The translations under genes and the position numbers were made by a program. The notes under the pieces are model-generated. The model was given only the letters and a program-made list of their open reading frames with translations, was not told the DNA's origin and ran no database searches. Source: Fibrobacterota bacterium (GTDB taxonomy: Bacteria > Fibrobacterota > Chitinivibrionia > Chitinivibrionales > Chitinispirillaceae). From it: 64,000 nucleotides of DNA. Below are positions 45,106 to 55,250 of this stretch, in pieces. The stretch is taken from the NCBI GenBank assembly GCA_023436145.1, contig JAEZKP010000016.1, forward strand, positions 164,169-228,168. The letters run 5' to 3'. Positions within the stretch are counted from its first letter, which is position 1. Each line of letters opens with the position of its first letter.

Positions 45106-45522
45106 TTGAAACGTATTATTTTAATCTCCTGTGGTTACGCCTCATTATTTATCGGAATAATGGGTATTTTTTTACCCATCCTACCGACAACCCCTTTTAT
45201 TCTCCTTGCTTCTGTCTGCTTTTTACACAGTTCGAAGAAGCTTTATACATGGCTAATCAATCATCGCGTTTTCGGCAATTACATTTATGCATACCAGCGT
45301 TTTAAAGCGGTATCGGCTAGAGCGAAAGTGTTATCACTGGTGCTGCTCTGGTTATGCATATTGTATTCTGTATTATTTGTTATTTCAGTATTGTGGTTAA
45401 AAGCACTGGTATTCTTAGTTGCATCAGGTGTCTCAATTCATCTTCTCCGCATGAAAACATTAACCAGGGAAATGCAGGAAAAAATAAAGCAGGAACTCGC
45501 TGCTGCAAACCATTCCGCTTGA
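45106..45522 (+). CDS. YbaN/DUF454 family inner-membrane protein
   Basis: This 138-residue protein starts at a TTG with GGAG 6 bases upstream, just after the terminator hairpin. It begins LKRIILISCGYASLFIGIMG, followed by the conserved FLPILPTTPFILLASVCFL (about 24-42) and a WLINHRVFGNYIYAYQR block, the pattern of YbaN. Three to four transmembrane helices are predicted by eye. The open frame extends 78 bases upstream, but that part covers the terminator. Function unknown. Confidence 0.83.
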   Translation: MKRIILISCGYASLFIGIMGIFLPILPTTPFILLASVCFLHSSKKLYTWLINHRVFGNYIYAYQRFKAVSARAKVLSLVLLWLCILYSVLFVISVLWLKALVFLVASGVSIHLLRMKTLTREMQEKIKQELAAANHSA

Positions 45523-45581
45523 ACGCATGTAATTTCACGGGTAAAAGCACAGGCAATTGACACTCAAAAGGATTGTGAAGC

Positions 45582-47021
45582 ATGAAACCTTTATACACGA
45601 TTTTAGTAATGACGGTTCTTATTAGTTTCGGCTGTACTAACAAATATTTCAATTCTACTTATAAAAATGTTAATTTAGGAAACAGAAATCTTTCTTTTTG
45701 CCCTGTTTCTAATGAAAATATTCATATTCAGGATTCTACATTACTTGACTTCATTACCGATGATTTTGGTGTTTCTAAAAATAGCTCCATTGCAATTCTT
45801 GATTCTATGCTTAATAGCAGTATAAATAAGGCACTCGTTTTAAATACTGATAATGTCATTTTTACGCCTTGCCAAATACCTCAGCAGGCAGGCATGACTG
45901 CAATTAAAATGACAGATGTATCAAAGAAGGATCAGCGCATTTTGAATAGGCTTGGAATTTCAATTCCAAATGAAAAATCTTTATCTTCAGCTGGTTGTTT
46001 TGCAGATTTTGCCCTTTTGATCTCCGGCATGTCTTTGGATATTGGTTACGATGTCAAATTTAGAGGGTTAGGAACACCGGTGCTTGTGGTCGTTCCACAA
46101 AATCGATACAAATTTGTGGCAGAAGATATAGGATTTTTGATTTGGGATTATAAGAACAACAGTGTTGTTTGTTCAGGAAAGATTGATGCAATTGCATTTG
46201 CACAGCGCTGCAGCCAAATACTGAAAGGGCGCCCTAACGATTTGCAGAACACCTGCAATAACAAGGATTTTTTCTGGCCACATCTCCTCAGTTCTATTGG
46301 AAACGAAATAATCAAATCAACTCCATTCTGTAAGAATACTATCGATTCCATTATGAATTTTGAAGAATGGCAGAAAATGAAAGTACTGCAATTAGTTCAT
46401 CCACTGAGAGATTCGGTTGTCATAGCAAGTAAATTAGAGAAAATATATCCGAAGTTAGAAAAAGTTATTGATGATATCGCAGCCTCTTTGGGTATAAGAG
46501 ACTTTATCAGAATGTCTTTAACCATTTTACCAAATGGTGATATTTCCGAAGTCCAATTGAGGGATTCAGTTAAAATTGATTCGGTATCAGCTGCAAGGTT
46601 AAATGCTGATATCAGCGGAAAACTATGTGATTCAATTGAAAATCCCAAATTATTTACATTTGTTGTACTCAGAACAGAACTATTAAACAGTCAAAATCGT
46701 ATCCAACTTGATACCTTGAGGAATATTGAACTGCGTTCAAAAGTAAGCATCCTGCAAAAAGTTATGAAGGGAATTGTTGATATCCGATACGCATACAACA
46801 GAAGATTAAAAGAAGGAATGGGTAAAGATGGTAAAATCACTGTTAAATTTGCCATCGATGAATATGGTAAAGTTATTCACTCCTCAGTAGTTTCTTCTAC
46901 AATCAATGACCCGAAATTGGAACAGCAAACCGTGGACATTATTAAAAAATGGAAATTCGAGAAAATTTACAATCCTGGCGATGTCTGTGAAGTTGTCTAC
47001 CCCTTTGTGTTCTCAAGATAG
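45582..47021 (+). CDS. Lipoprotein with AgmX/PglI C-terminal domain
   Basis: The protein has 479 residues. The signal peptide ends in lipobox LISFGC (about residues 13-18). The middle is without recognised domain and contains two GTPVLVVVPQ-like hydrophobic strands. The last 90 residues (DIRYAYNRRLKEGMGKDGKI, then TVKFAIDEYGKVIHSSVVSS and an IIKKWKFEKI ending) match the AgmX/PglI/TonB-like C-terminal domain, frequent in Fibrobacter and myxobacteria. It is likely anchored in the outer or inner membrane, periplasm-facing. Its exact role is unknown. Confidence 0.75.
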   Translation: MKPLYTILVMTVLISFGCTNKYFNSTYKNVNLGNRNLSFCPVSNENIHIQDSTLLDFITDDFGVSKNSSIAILDSMLNSSINKALVLNTDNVIFTPCQIPQQAGMTAIKMTDVSKKDQRILNRLGISIPNEKSLSSAGCFADFALLISGMSLDIGYDVKFRGLGTPVLVVVPQNRYKFVAEDIGFLIWDYKNNSVVCSGKIDAIAFAQRCSQILKGRPNDLQNTCNNKDFFWPHLLSSIGNEIIKSTPFCKNTIDSIMNFEEWQKMKVLQLVHPLRDSVVIASKLEKIYPKLEKVIDDIAASLGIRDFIRMSLTILPNGDISEVQLRDSVKIDSVSAARLNADISGKLCDSIENPKLFTFVVLRTELLNSQNRIQLDTLRNIELRSKVSILQKVMKGIVDIRYAYNRRLKEGMGKDGKITVKFAIDEYGKVIHSSVVSSTINDPKLEQQTVDIIKKWKFEKIYNPGDVCEVVYPFVFSR

Positions 47022-47226
47022 CATGTCATACTCTATTCTTAGAAAAAGCTGGAAAAATGCATGATAGGAGAATGCCAGCAAGCATTGTTTAATTCCTCAC
47101 TTTTACAAAATTATATCACTTGGCTTTCAAAGCAATGAAGACCAGTGTCTGAGGAAATTTATTTATACCTGCAAAGATTCCTCCTTCACTTTCGATGTAT
47201 ATTGATAAACATATTTGAAACATCCA

Positions 47227-50200
47227 TTACTCTCTCATTTCCCAGTTTTTAGAAGCTTTGCTTATATCATTTATATCAATAACTTCATCCTTTCCCTGTA
47301 TAGAGAGCTTAAGATTGAAAAGTGGATTCCAGTCATTTTTCCCACCGGATATTTCCCATGCCTTTGCTATGTTTGAGATATCAGTAATGTCCACTACCCC
47401 ATCACCTGTTACATCTCCTTCAAGCCTCAATGCATATGCGTAGAGTTTACCTCCTCTGAGCAATACTATCTTCGGCATTCGGTTTGGCAATAGGAGCATC
47501 GCTGCATCCTTGACATCGTTTACCCGTGCTCCCCCGGCATTACAGTCATCTGCTATAGGAAGCGGAAGGCTGGTGCTGTCGCCACGACTCAGATACTGCT
47601 GCATACAAGCTCCTGTTCTGGTAACCACATAATCGCGCCATCCATCACCACCAATATCCCAAAGCATCGGACAGTTGCTCAATCCTGTAATACCGACTCC
47701 ATCCTTGTTAGTTATCCTTTCAGGTGCATCAAGTAACACAAATGCATCTGTACCGATATTTTTATAGACCACCAACCCATTCTGTTCCGAATGAATAAAG
47801 AGGTCTTTTAGATTATCCCTGTTAATATCTGTCACTTTTGCAAAAATTCTCTCACCGCTGCGTGTCAATAGTGCACTGCCGGGCAATAATTCCTCATTAG
47901 AAAATTTCCCTACATGTATAGCTCCATTTCTAAGAGTCAGAATGCACTCATATCTGCCATCATTATCCCAGTCGCTATAACTGTGTGAGACAATCGAATC
48001 GAGTTCTGCTGGTAAGGTAATCGTAGTAGCCGGCAAACGGTAGCTCAATCCACCAGTCGAATCATTTCCCATGTAGATAGTAAACTGTTTCCCATGTGCT
48101 ACCGAAAGATCCTGAATACCATCTCCATCAAAATCACAAAAGGAAATTGATCCGTTGATCTGATAATTGTCTCCGGAGCCAATCTTTATTCCTTCAGGTG
48201 GAGTTATCATCAGCGGAATCGCATTTTTAAGTGTTACCTCAATAGAGTTTGTCTGATTGGCCTCTATCTTTCCTGTAAACAACTCAGAGCGGTAGCCTGG
48301 AGCATCGGCTCTAAACCAGTAAGTCCCAGGCCCGCTATTCCAGGTGGCATTTCCTATACCTATTTGCATTCCAGTAGAAGCACCTCCGGCTGGCATCGCA
48401 AAGATTGCTGCATTCGCAGGAGTCGTTTTTATGTTAAGTATACCAGTCTGGCTCACCGCGATAGTCACCGTTTCTGTGTCAACAAGAAAGCCATCGCTTG
48501 CAAAGAATCTTACTGTATATAATCCAGGGGTGGATGTGGCTGTCCAGTTAAAAACAGCACTCCCGTCACCTTTCACCGTAATAGCATAGCCCTCCAGAGC
48601 ACAATCTACAGATAACATGGGTATGGTTCCATCCTCATCCGGATCAGTTGCATTAACCGAAAAGCGTAATGTGCCGCCCGCAGTGACATTCTTATTTGTT
48701 ATTGAATTTATGATTGGTGCACAGTTCTGATTAATTACCTCTACCGATACCTTCAGAGTGTCACTGTATAAATTGTCACTTGCAGTAAAGATAAATGAAT
48801 GTATCCCGTGGGCATTGCATCCCGGCACCCAGGTCACTGCTGCACTTCCATTTCCTTTATCAACAAATGTTGCACCATCAGGTAGCGTTAGTGCCTCAAT
48901 GGCTGGTATTGTACCGTCGGGGTCAACCGCTCTGACATTAAGAGTCAATGGCTGATTCTCATTGATGGTCGTATCAGAGCAGGGTATAAATGAAGGGCCG
49001 GTGTAATTCAGATCGGTAACGGTAATAGTCAGCACGGTATCAATCTGTATGCTGTTATCAACCGCATCTGTAGCTACAATAATCGGATGGAATGTTCCGA
49101 CCATACCGGGTGTCCAGGTCAACAGCCCGCTTCCAGCTCCATCTATGGTGAACCTAGCACCAGAAGGTAATTGCGTTGCTACAAGTAACGGAGTCGTTCC
49201 ATCAAGGTCCTTTGCATGAACAGCAATCACCAGTTGAAGATTTGTGCCAACCGTCGTGTCCACAGATGAAAGTGTCATCTCAGGATTAAAACAGTTCACA
49301 TCGATAACCTCCACCAGAGACGTATCGCGGATGGTATAGATACCATCGGATACCTCGAAAACCATCATATAAAATCCGTTGGCATCACAAGACGGTAACC
49401 AGCTGAAGGTGGCAGTACCATCACCATTATCCTGAAAACTTGCCCCCTGAGGAATCGATTTCGCTCTGATCAGTAATTTATCTCCATCACAATCCACTGT
49501 CCGTATAAGTAGAGTAAACTGATTGTTCTCAAGAGTTGTGGTATCGTTTATCATATTAAAATCCGGTGGAAAATTGATGTCCCGGATAGTTATCTTAACC
49601 TGTTTCCTGACTGAATCGATACCATCAGATGCCTGAATTGTAAAACTGTAGGCACCATGGTCATTACAACCGATATCCCAGGACAGCAATCCGACACCGT
49701 TACCACTATCTATAAAAATTGCTCCCTGAGGAATATTATTTGCGGTAATCACCGGTGTAGTACCATCACTGTCATTCGCCATCACCGGTATGCGAAAGCT
49801 TTCTCCTTCGTCAAGTGTGGTATCATTGAACACATTCAAAACTGGAACGCGATTTCGTATGACGGTCACATTCTGTGCCATACTGTCGCAATTACCGTTA
49901 GCATCACATGCTTTCCACCAAACTTTAGTTGTACCTTTCGGAAAGGTATCGGAAAGCAAGGCGCCATCAACCCGGCGGGCAGTTATCACAGGAGTAGCAG
50001 CACAATTATCTGTTGCCGTTGCAGAATTGAGTATGACAGCAGCACCCATTTGATTGACGCTAATATAACACGTTGTATCTGCTGGAGCGGTAATGTCCGG
50101 TGCTGTAGTATCAATTACTGAAACCGATTGTGTCTGTGTAACGCGGTTGCCTGCACCATCATCGAAAACCCAGGTAATCGTATGTGTACCCAGGGTTGAA

Positions 50201-52158
50201 TAGGTCAATGGGTCGGTAGTGGTACCTGTGATTATTCCGGCACAGTTATCGGTTGTAGTGGGAATGGGTACGGTTACTGCGCATTCCGCCTTTATTGTGG
50301 AGAGTGTTGGAGCTACAGGAGGTAGATTGTCAACCACTCTCACCACAACAGTATCGGTATCGGAGAGACTGGCACTGTTATTAACAATAAGAATCACATC
50401 ATGAGTTCCAACTGGCAAGGTAACGTTCTGGGTGATTCCCGTGAGTGGTGAACCGGAAAATGGCCCTTCCCATCGGTAGGTCAAAGTACCACCATTAGCC
50501 ACGGAACCACTTCCGTTAAGTGCAACCGTAGCATTACAGGAAGCATCAGCAGACAGGTTCTGATCCGGACCTGCATCTGCAAATGGTTTGGTTGCTGATT
50601 GGGTCCACGTTTTACTGACAGTATTACTTGTTAAAGAACCGGTAACAGCATAGATTGAATCTGTGCCTGCTGTGAGCCTGGTATAGCAGAATTCTGCTAT
50701 ACCATTTAAACCGGTAAATGCATACCCTGAGGTATCTGTAACTCCTTCAATATAGAAATCGACTCTTATTCCGACCATTTTGTTTGAGAGATTGTCGAGT
50801 ACGGTCGCCTGGACACAGCTTGAAGCTCCGGTTTGAGCCGAGGAGGTATGAGGCGCTAATGAAATAGAATCAATATATGCGATTTGCGAAAAAGATTGTC
50901 CTCCTGGGTAACCGTAGGAATCGTAACTTCCGAAACCATAAACATGTACCCCCACAGGGTAATTGCTATTAATTGTATGTGTACCAATAGTAATCGGAAT
51001 TGCAGCATAGTGAAATCCAGAAGTCCCGATTTCAGTAAAACTGCCTGCCGGTACAAAAGCCCCGTCCACCCGTACATCACCGATAGCTCTGGTTGGAACG
51101 ACAAGGTTAATATAGTTATTTGTAAATCCATTATCAGATGAAGATATTGTATAATTTCCTAAAAATTGTTCGTATGGAGGAATTAACATCATAAATGGGT
51201 CACCTGGAGCACCAGCACAAGATTGCCCTCTGGAGTATTGGATAACTAAAATAGCCTTGTCAGAGGTGATATGTAACCCAACATAATATAACCCTTCAAA
51301 AAACTCTCCCTTGTCTAAGGTAGCCACAGGTGTTCCATTAACAATAACAGTAGTGTTATCTTCTGAAGCCAGGAATCTATAGATGTCACCATTTCTTCCT
51401 GCCAATGGAGCTGAAATAAAATTTTTCCCCCAAGTTGACACAGGAGGAATCTCTTCTGCAATAAAATCACAAGCGGTACAGTTTGTGGAAATATTTGCAC
51501 ACTCAACCGATCCAAATACAGCGACTGGCGCGCTGGATGTAACCACACTTCCTGTTAAATCGCCCGAGCCGGATGCCTGAAGCTGGTATGCCTGTCCCTG
51601 GTTTAAAGTGATGGTAAACGGTACACCGGCAGGTCTTGATTGAGCGGTAACCGTTGGAGTGATTGTTACCATAGTTGCGTTCTGGGTGCCAACCACAACT
51701 AACTGAGATTCTCCATATACTCCAGGATACGAAGGAATGATATATGAATCACCAAGAATATCGGTTGGCAAACACAAGAATGCATCCGTTGTAGCACTCT
51801 TTCTGCTAAGCCCATACACCGTTACCTCTTCATGTGCAGTAATGTGAATGCCCTTTTCTTCGATACCGTCCGAAACTTTCAACTCATGATCTATATGCAA
51901 AGTAACAATTGTCATTATACCGGGTGTGGTAGTAAAATTTGACGAATACCCCAGTCCCGGAATTGAGACTGTCCCTGATGTTGCAGTTTCAGAGCTGATA
52001 AAAAGACTGGGAGTAGCACCTGAATTGTTTAATGCAAAGGCAATCCAGAAATCTTTTCCTTTACTATCAAGCCTTTCCTGAGCACACAGATTACTGCTCA
52101 AAACAAAAAGTCCGGCTGACAGTACCAGCCGGCAAAGGTGGTTCAATTTATTAATCAA
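47227..52158 (-). CDS. Giant secreted multi-domain protein with dockerin-like C-terminus
   Basis: The protein has 1,643 residues from the TTG at 52158, chosen because AAAGGAG lies 7 bases upstream and it begins MINKLNHLCRLVLSAGL, a signal peptide. Domain order: IgGFc-binding-like region (about 30-430), an Ig-like domain (about 440-530), PKD-like (about 535-630), two HYR-like repeats (about 630-790), about six cadherin-like repeats (about 790-1300, with DxDGTxP and ASDGI motifs), a PEGA-like segment (near 1300), FG-GAP-like repeats (DFDGDGIQD, DWDNDGRYE; 1360-1560), and finally two Ca-binding dockerin-like units (GDVTGDGVVDITDISNIAKA and EVIDINDISKASKNW). It is probably a surface adhesin; no catalytic domain is seen. 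Confidence 0.83.
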   Translation of the reverse strand: MINKLNHLCRLVLSAGLFVLSSNLCAQERLDSKGKDFWIAFALNNSGATPSLFISSETATSGTVSIPGLGYSSNFTTTPGIMTIVTLHIDHELKVSDGIEEKGIHITAHEEVTVYGLSRKSATTDAFLCLPTDILGDSYIIPSYPGVYGESQLVVVGTQNATMVTITPTVTAQSRPAGVPFTITLNQGQAYQLQASGSGDLTGSVVTSSAPVAVFGSVECANISTNCTACDFIAEEIPPVSTWGKNFISAPLAGRNGDIYRFLASEDNTTVIVNGTPVATLDKGEFFEGLYYVGLHITSDKAILVIQYSRGQSCAGAPGDPFMMLIPPYEQFLGNYTISSSDNGFTNNYINLVVPTRAIGDVRVDGAFVPAGSFTEIGTSGFHYAAIPITIGTHTINSNYPVGVHVYGFGSYDSYGYPGGQSFSQIAYIDSISLAPHTSSAQTGASSCVQATVLDNLSNKMVGIRVDFYIEGVTDTSGYAFTGLNGIAEFCYTRLTAGTDSIYAVTGSLTSNTVSKTWTQSATKPFADAGPDQNLSADASCNATVALNGSGSVANGGTLTYRWEGPFSGSPLTGITQNVTLPVGTHDVILIVNNSASLSDTDTVVVRVVDNLPPVAPTLSTIKAECAVTVPIPTTTDNCAGIITGTTTDPLTYSTLGTHTITWVFDDGAGNRVTQTQSVSVIDTTAPDITAPADTTCYISVNQMGAAVILNSATATDNCAATPVITARRVDGALLSDTFPKGTTKVWWKACDANGNCDSMAQNVTVIRNRVPVLNVFNDTTLDEGESFRIPVMANDSDGTTPVITANNIPQGAIFIDSGNGVGLLSWDIGCNDHGAYSFTIQASDGIDSVRKQVKITIRDINFPPDFNMINDTTTLENNQFTLLIRTVDCDGDKLLIRAKSIPQGASFQDNGDGTATFSWLPSCDANGFYMMVFEVSDGIYTIRDTSLVEVIDVNCFNPEMTLSSVDTTVGTNLQLVIAVHAKDLDGTTPLLVATQLPSGARFTIDGAGSGLLTWTPGMVGTFHPIIVATDAVDNSIQIDTVLTITVTDLNYTGPSFIPCSDTTINENQPLTLNVRAVDPDGTIPAIEALTLPDGATFVDKGNGSAAVTWVPGCNAHGIHSFIFTASDNLYSDTLKVSVEVINQNCAPIINSITNKNVTAGGTLRFSVNATDPDEDGTIPMLSVDCALEGYAITVKGDGSAVFNWTATSTPGLYTVRFFASDGFLVDTETVTIAVSQTGILNIKTTPANAAIFAMPAGGASTGMQIGIGNATWNSGPGTYWFRADAPGYRSELFTGKIEANQTNSIEVTLKNAIPLMITPPEGIKIGSGDNYQINGSISFCDFDGDGIQDLSVAHGKQFTIYMGNDSTGGLSYRLPATTITLPAELDSIVSHSYSDWDNDGRYECILTLRNGAIHVGKFSNEELLPGSALLTRSGERIFAKVTDINRDNLKDLFIHSEQNGLVVYKNIGTDAFVLLDAPERITNKDGVGITGLSNCPMLWDIGGDGWRDYVVTRTGACMQQYLSRGDSTSLPLPIADDCNAGGARVNDVKDAAMLLLPNRMPKIVLLRGGKLYAYALRLEGDVTGDGVVDITDISNIAKAWEISGGKNDWNPLFNLKLSIQGKDEVIDINDISKASKNWEMRE

Positions 52159-52916
52159 AACATGACTCCTTTGTTGGAATCCATTTATATGATAAAGGCC
52201 AGAGCCTGGCAAAATATGACATTCTTATTTTCGGGACTATTTATCAGGTAATTTGTCTGTATTAAAGTCTAATTTTCAGGTCTTGTGACCACGATTCTGG
52301 TTACTGAATAGAAATGATTGTTTCTGAACAATCCCGTTCAGCTGCTGAAAATCTTTTACTTTTACAGCATTTTCAGGGTTGAAAGCTTACCAATATTATA
52401 ATATAAATTAAACTGCATCAAAAAAACGTTTAAAAATGGTAAAATGTGCATATATCGAACAGGAAACATTGAATCAATATTAAACATCTATTATTAAAAG
52501 AAGATGTTTCTTATAAATCGACTTGCCTTGCCCACTTTGCTTTTCATACACAACTGTTTTTGGATATTTTTCAAATGCAGAAACTTACTCCAGCAATATA
52601 TTGAGATACTGATTCAATTTTATTGGAAAACAAGAAAGGTTTTTATACAGCATTTCTCTTCCAAGCTTCCACTTTCATTCAGTCCAGGCTAATTTTTCTT
52701 TTATCCCCATCTTTCGTGCAAAACTACATGAGTCATTGAAGAAAACAGAATAAAATGATATCTTTAACAGAATTACGCCCCCGCACTCTCTTCCTGTGTG
52801 ATTCACTCTATGACACAAGGGTTTAGAGGCAAGGTTTGACGGCAGAATTGGAATATTTTAACGAATAGAAAAAGAAAAGGCATTGTCCTGATTCATCAAT
52901 AGAGAGGCGTTTTTTT
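52159..52916. other. Long intergenic region upstream of two divergent genes
   Basis: This 758-bp region has no convincing coding capacity. It contains two small inverted repeats, CTGAAC/GTTCAG (52325-52342) and CTGAAAAT/ATTTTCAG (near 52345-52379), which may be a decayed palindromic repeat. It must hold the promoters for the giant secreted protein (minus) and the SIMPL protein (plus). Confidence 0.5.
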
Positions 52917-53660
52917 ATGAAATCAATTGTTCTGTTTATTCTTACATTTTCAATCTCTTCATTTGCAGGATTTAAGACTTACCAGGAAAATGCCATGAAT
53001 ATAGAGGGACGTGCATCAATAAAGATCGAGCCGGATATGGCTACCATTTTTATCGGGGCAAGTTCAATCCATGAGAGTGCAGACTCAGCAATAGAAAAAT
53101 GCGCTCAGGCATTCATTAAAATGAAAGATCTATTTCAAAAATACAAAATATCTGAAAAAGAGATTAAAAGTGAAAATCTGTCGGTCTCAGAGGATTATTC
53201 CTATGAAAATGGGACTAGAAAAAGAAACGGTTACAAAGCCTATAAAAGATATAAAGTCACCTGGTACAACCTGAAAACACTTCAGAATTTCCTTTTTGAT
53301 GCTGTATCACAAGGTGCCAATGAAGTGGATCAGTTAGAATTTTCACACAGCAAGTCAGACAGTCTGGAAAAAATGATTATTAATCTGGCAATTGATGATG
53401 CAATCAGCACTGCTAATCAAATCGCAAATAAAATGAAGATTAAAATTGGAAAACCACTGATTATTTCGAATGTGGAACCTGAAAAAGTGGCTTATGAAAA
53501 CATTGTCAGATTAGGGTGGATAAATGGTCCGGAATTTGTAAAAGGCAGAATGCTTGGAATGGGTGGTAGCTCATCTGTCAGTAAAGTACTGATGGAGATA
53601 AATCCAGGACTAATCGAGGTAAAAAACAAGGTCTATGTTACCTTTGAAATCCTTAACTGA
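52917..53660 (+). CDS. SIMPL domain (DUF541) periplasmic protein
   Basis: This 247-residue protein has a signal peptide (1-17). NIEGRASIKIEPDMATIFIG at residues 28-47 is the typical SIMPL entry strand (G-x-A-x-x-x-x-x-PD). NLAIDDAISTANQIANKMKI near residue 162 and a C-terminal ITFEI-like strand complete the family pattern. SIMPL proteins are periplasmic or outer-membrane-associated and tied to stress responses without a known enzymatic role. A lone gene. Confidence 0.85.
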   Translation: MKSIVLFILTFSISSFAGFKTYQENAMNIEGRASIKIEPDMATIFIGASSIHESADSAIEKCAQAFIKMKDLFQKYKISEKEIKSENLSVSEDYSYENGTRKRNGYKAYKRYKVTWYNLKTLQNFLFDAVSQGANEVDQLEFSHSKSDSLEKMIINLAIDDAISTANQIANKMKIKIGKPLIISNVEPEKVAYENIVRLGWINGPEFVKGRMLGMGGSSSVSKVLMEINPGLIEVKNKVYVTFEILN

Positions 53661-53937
53661 CCAAGCCTTTTTTTGCACCAGGCGAAGGTCTTCCGCAAAA
53701 AACTCACTGGTGCAATCATTAAAGCTGGTAAATCTGCAGGAACTCTAATTATCCTGCTTTGCTCAATGCCTCCCCTGCCCTAACACAACAAAAAAAGCAC
53801 AAGTATCTGTTCTCCAAATTATTTTGGTATTACATTCTAACCCAGTATCCGATTTTTTCTTCATACGTCAATATTTATTTGTTGCCCGATTTGTGTTGTG
53901 TGCAGTTCTTTAATTTAAGTACTCTTTTTATGGATAA

Positions 53938-54297
53938 ATGAATATGAATGAAGTCGATAAATACATTCTTCAATTTCCTAAAAACGTTCAGGTAATCTTA
54001 AAAAATATCAGAGAAATAATAAAAACCACTGCACCTGATGCAGAAGAATCTATAGCTTACAAAATGCCAGCCTACAAAACAAACAAAAAGCCATTGGTTT
54101 ACTTTGCTGCATTCAGAAACCATATCGGATTCTACGCAACTCCTTCTGGACATGACCGGTTTAAACACGAGCTTTCAGTGTATAAACAAGGAAAAGGTTC
54201 TGTTCAGTTCCCACTTGACCAGGAAATTCCTTATGACCTGATCCAAAGAATTGTGAAATTCCGTGTAGAAGAAAATAAATTAAAGAGCCGAAATTAA
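53938..54297 (+). CDS. DUF1801 (YdhG-like) protein
   Basis: The 119-residue protein carries the DUF1801 pattern: ILKNIREIIKTTAPDAEESI near residue 20, AYKMPAYKTNKKPLVYFAAF near residue 40, and GFYATPSGHDRF near residue 65. The family was linked to iron binding in Bacillus frataxin-like YdhG. Start choice between two ATGs six bases apart is uncertain. It is probably co-transcribed with the isochorismatase-like gene 11 bases downstream. Confidence 0.85.
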   Translation: MNMNEVDKYILQFPKNVQVILKNIREIIKTTAPDAEESIAYKMPAYKTNKKPLVYFAAFRNHIGFYATPSGHDRFKHELSVYKQGKGSVQFPLDQEIPYDLIQRIVKFRVEENKLKSRN

Positions 54298-54308
54298 GGA
54301 GAATTGCA

Positions 54309-54968
54309 ATGAAAAAAATCTTATCTGTTCTCTCGGTTTGCCTGTCTATAATAATAATATGGGGTACTTTAGCATTTCTTACATTTTCAAAGATTACCAA
54401 AGGTACTGTAATAACAGACTATCCGACCCCCAGGACGGCTCTGCTGGTTATTGACTTACAAAAAGACATGACAGAAAAGGATGGTGCCAGACCATTAAAT
54501 ATCAGACAGACTGATTCCATAATCCCTTTGGTTAACACTCTTACAAAAAAGGCTGGTAATAAAGACTGGCTTGTAGCCTATGTTACCCATGAGTACAGGA
54601 AAAATTCCATATTGCGATTGGTAACCAGGAATTTTCTTCTTGAGGGTATGCCCGGTGCGAAAATGGATCCACGGGTATTGATGGTTAGTGATAATCATTT
54701 TATAAAATACCGTATGGACGCTTTTTCAAATTCAGAGTTTGAAAAATTTTTACAGAAAAATCAGATTAATCATCTGCTGTTAACCGGCATGGCTGCTGAA
54801 GCATGTATCGATAGGACATGCAGGGCTGCGTTAAACAGAGGCTATAAAGTTTCGGTTATCAGTGATGCTATTGCAGGAATCTCTGATGCATCCAGAAATA
54901 AAAAAATTGATGATTATCAACGAGCTGGTGCACAGATAATCTCTTTCAGTGAATTGATAATTGAATGA
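54309..54968 (+). CDS. Membrane-anchored isochorismatase-like hydrolase
   Basis: The protein has 219 residues. An N-terminal transmembrane segment (about 4-28) precedes the isochorismatase-like domain: RTALLVIDLQKDM near residue 43 (catalytic Asp), a lysine region, and LLLTGMAAEACIDRTCRAAL near residue 157 (catalytic Cys). The catalytic domain thus appears tethered to the inner membrane, facing the periplasm if the N-terminal segment acts as a signal anchor. The substrate is unknown; nicotinamidase-type hydrolysis is a family possibility. AAGGAG precedes the ATG. Confidence 0.83.
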   Translation: MKKILSVLSVCLSIIIIWGTLAFLTFSKITKGTVITDYPTPRTALLVIDLQKDMTEKDGARPLNIRQTDSIIPLVNTLTKKAGNKDWLVAYVTHEYRKNSILRLVTRNFLLEGMPGAKMDPRVLMVSDNHFIKYRMDAFSNSEFEKFLQKNQINHLLLTGMAAEACIDRTCRAALNRGYKVSVISDAIAGISDASRNKKIDDYQRAGAQIISFSELIIE

Positions 54969-55250
54969 TATATCAATTTTAAAATTCAGATTTTAATTAT
55001 TATAACAACCGGTAAAACATAACACTATTTTTCTTTTTAGGTTTCCAGAAATGAAATCTGAATCAGGCAAATTCCATCTTTTCTGATTCAATCCTGACAT
55101 TTAGCTTATGCAATGTTCAGAAGATCTATGAACACCTATAAAAACATTGCATTACTAAGCTGACAGTTAAGACATCTCGTTTAATGAGTCCGTTAATTTT
55201 CTGGTGCTTTTCTGATTATCAGACATTTTTATTTCATGGAGGTATTTTAT

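Noticed and set aside
35806..45522. Integron cassette array
   Set aside because: No integrase gene and no repeated attC-like RYYYAAC/GTTRRRY hairpins were found between the genes.
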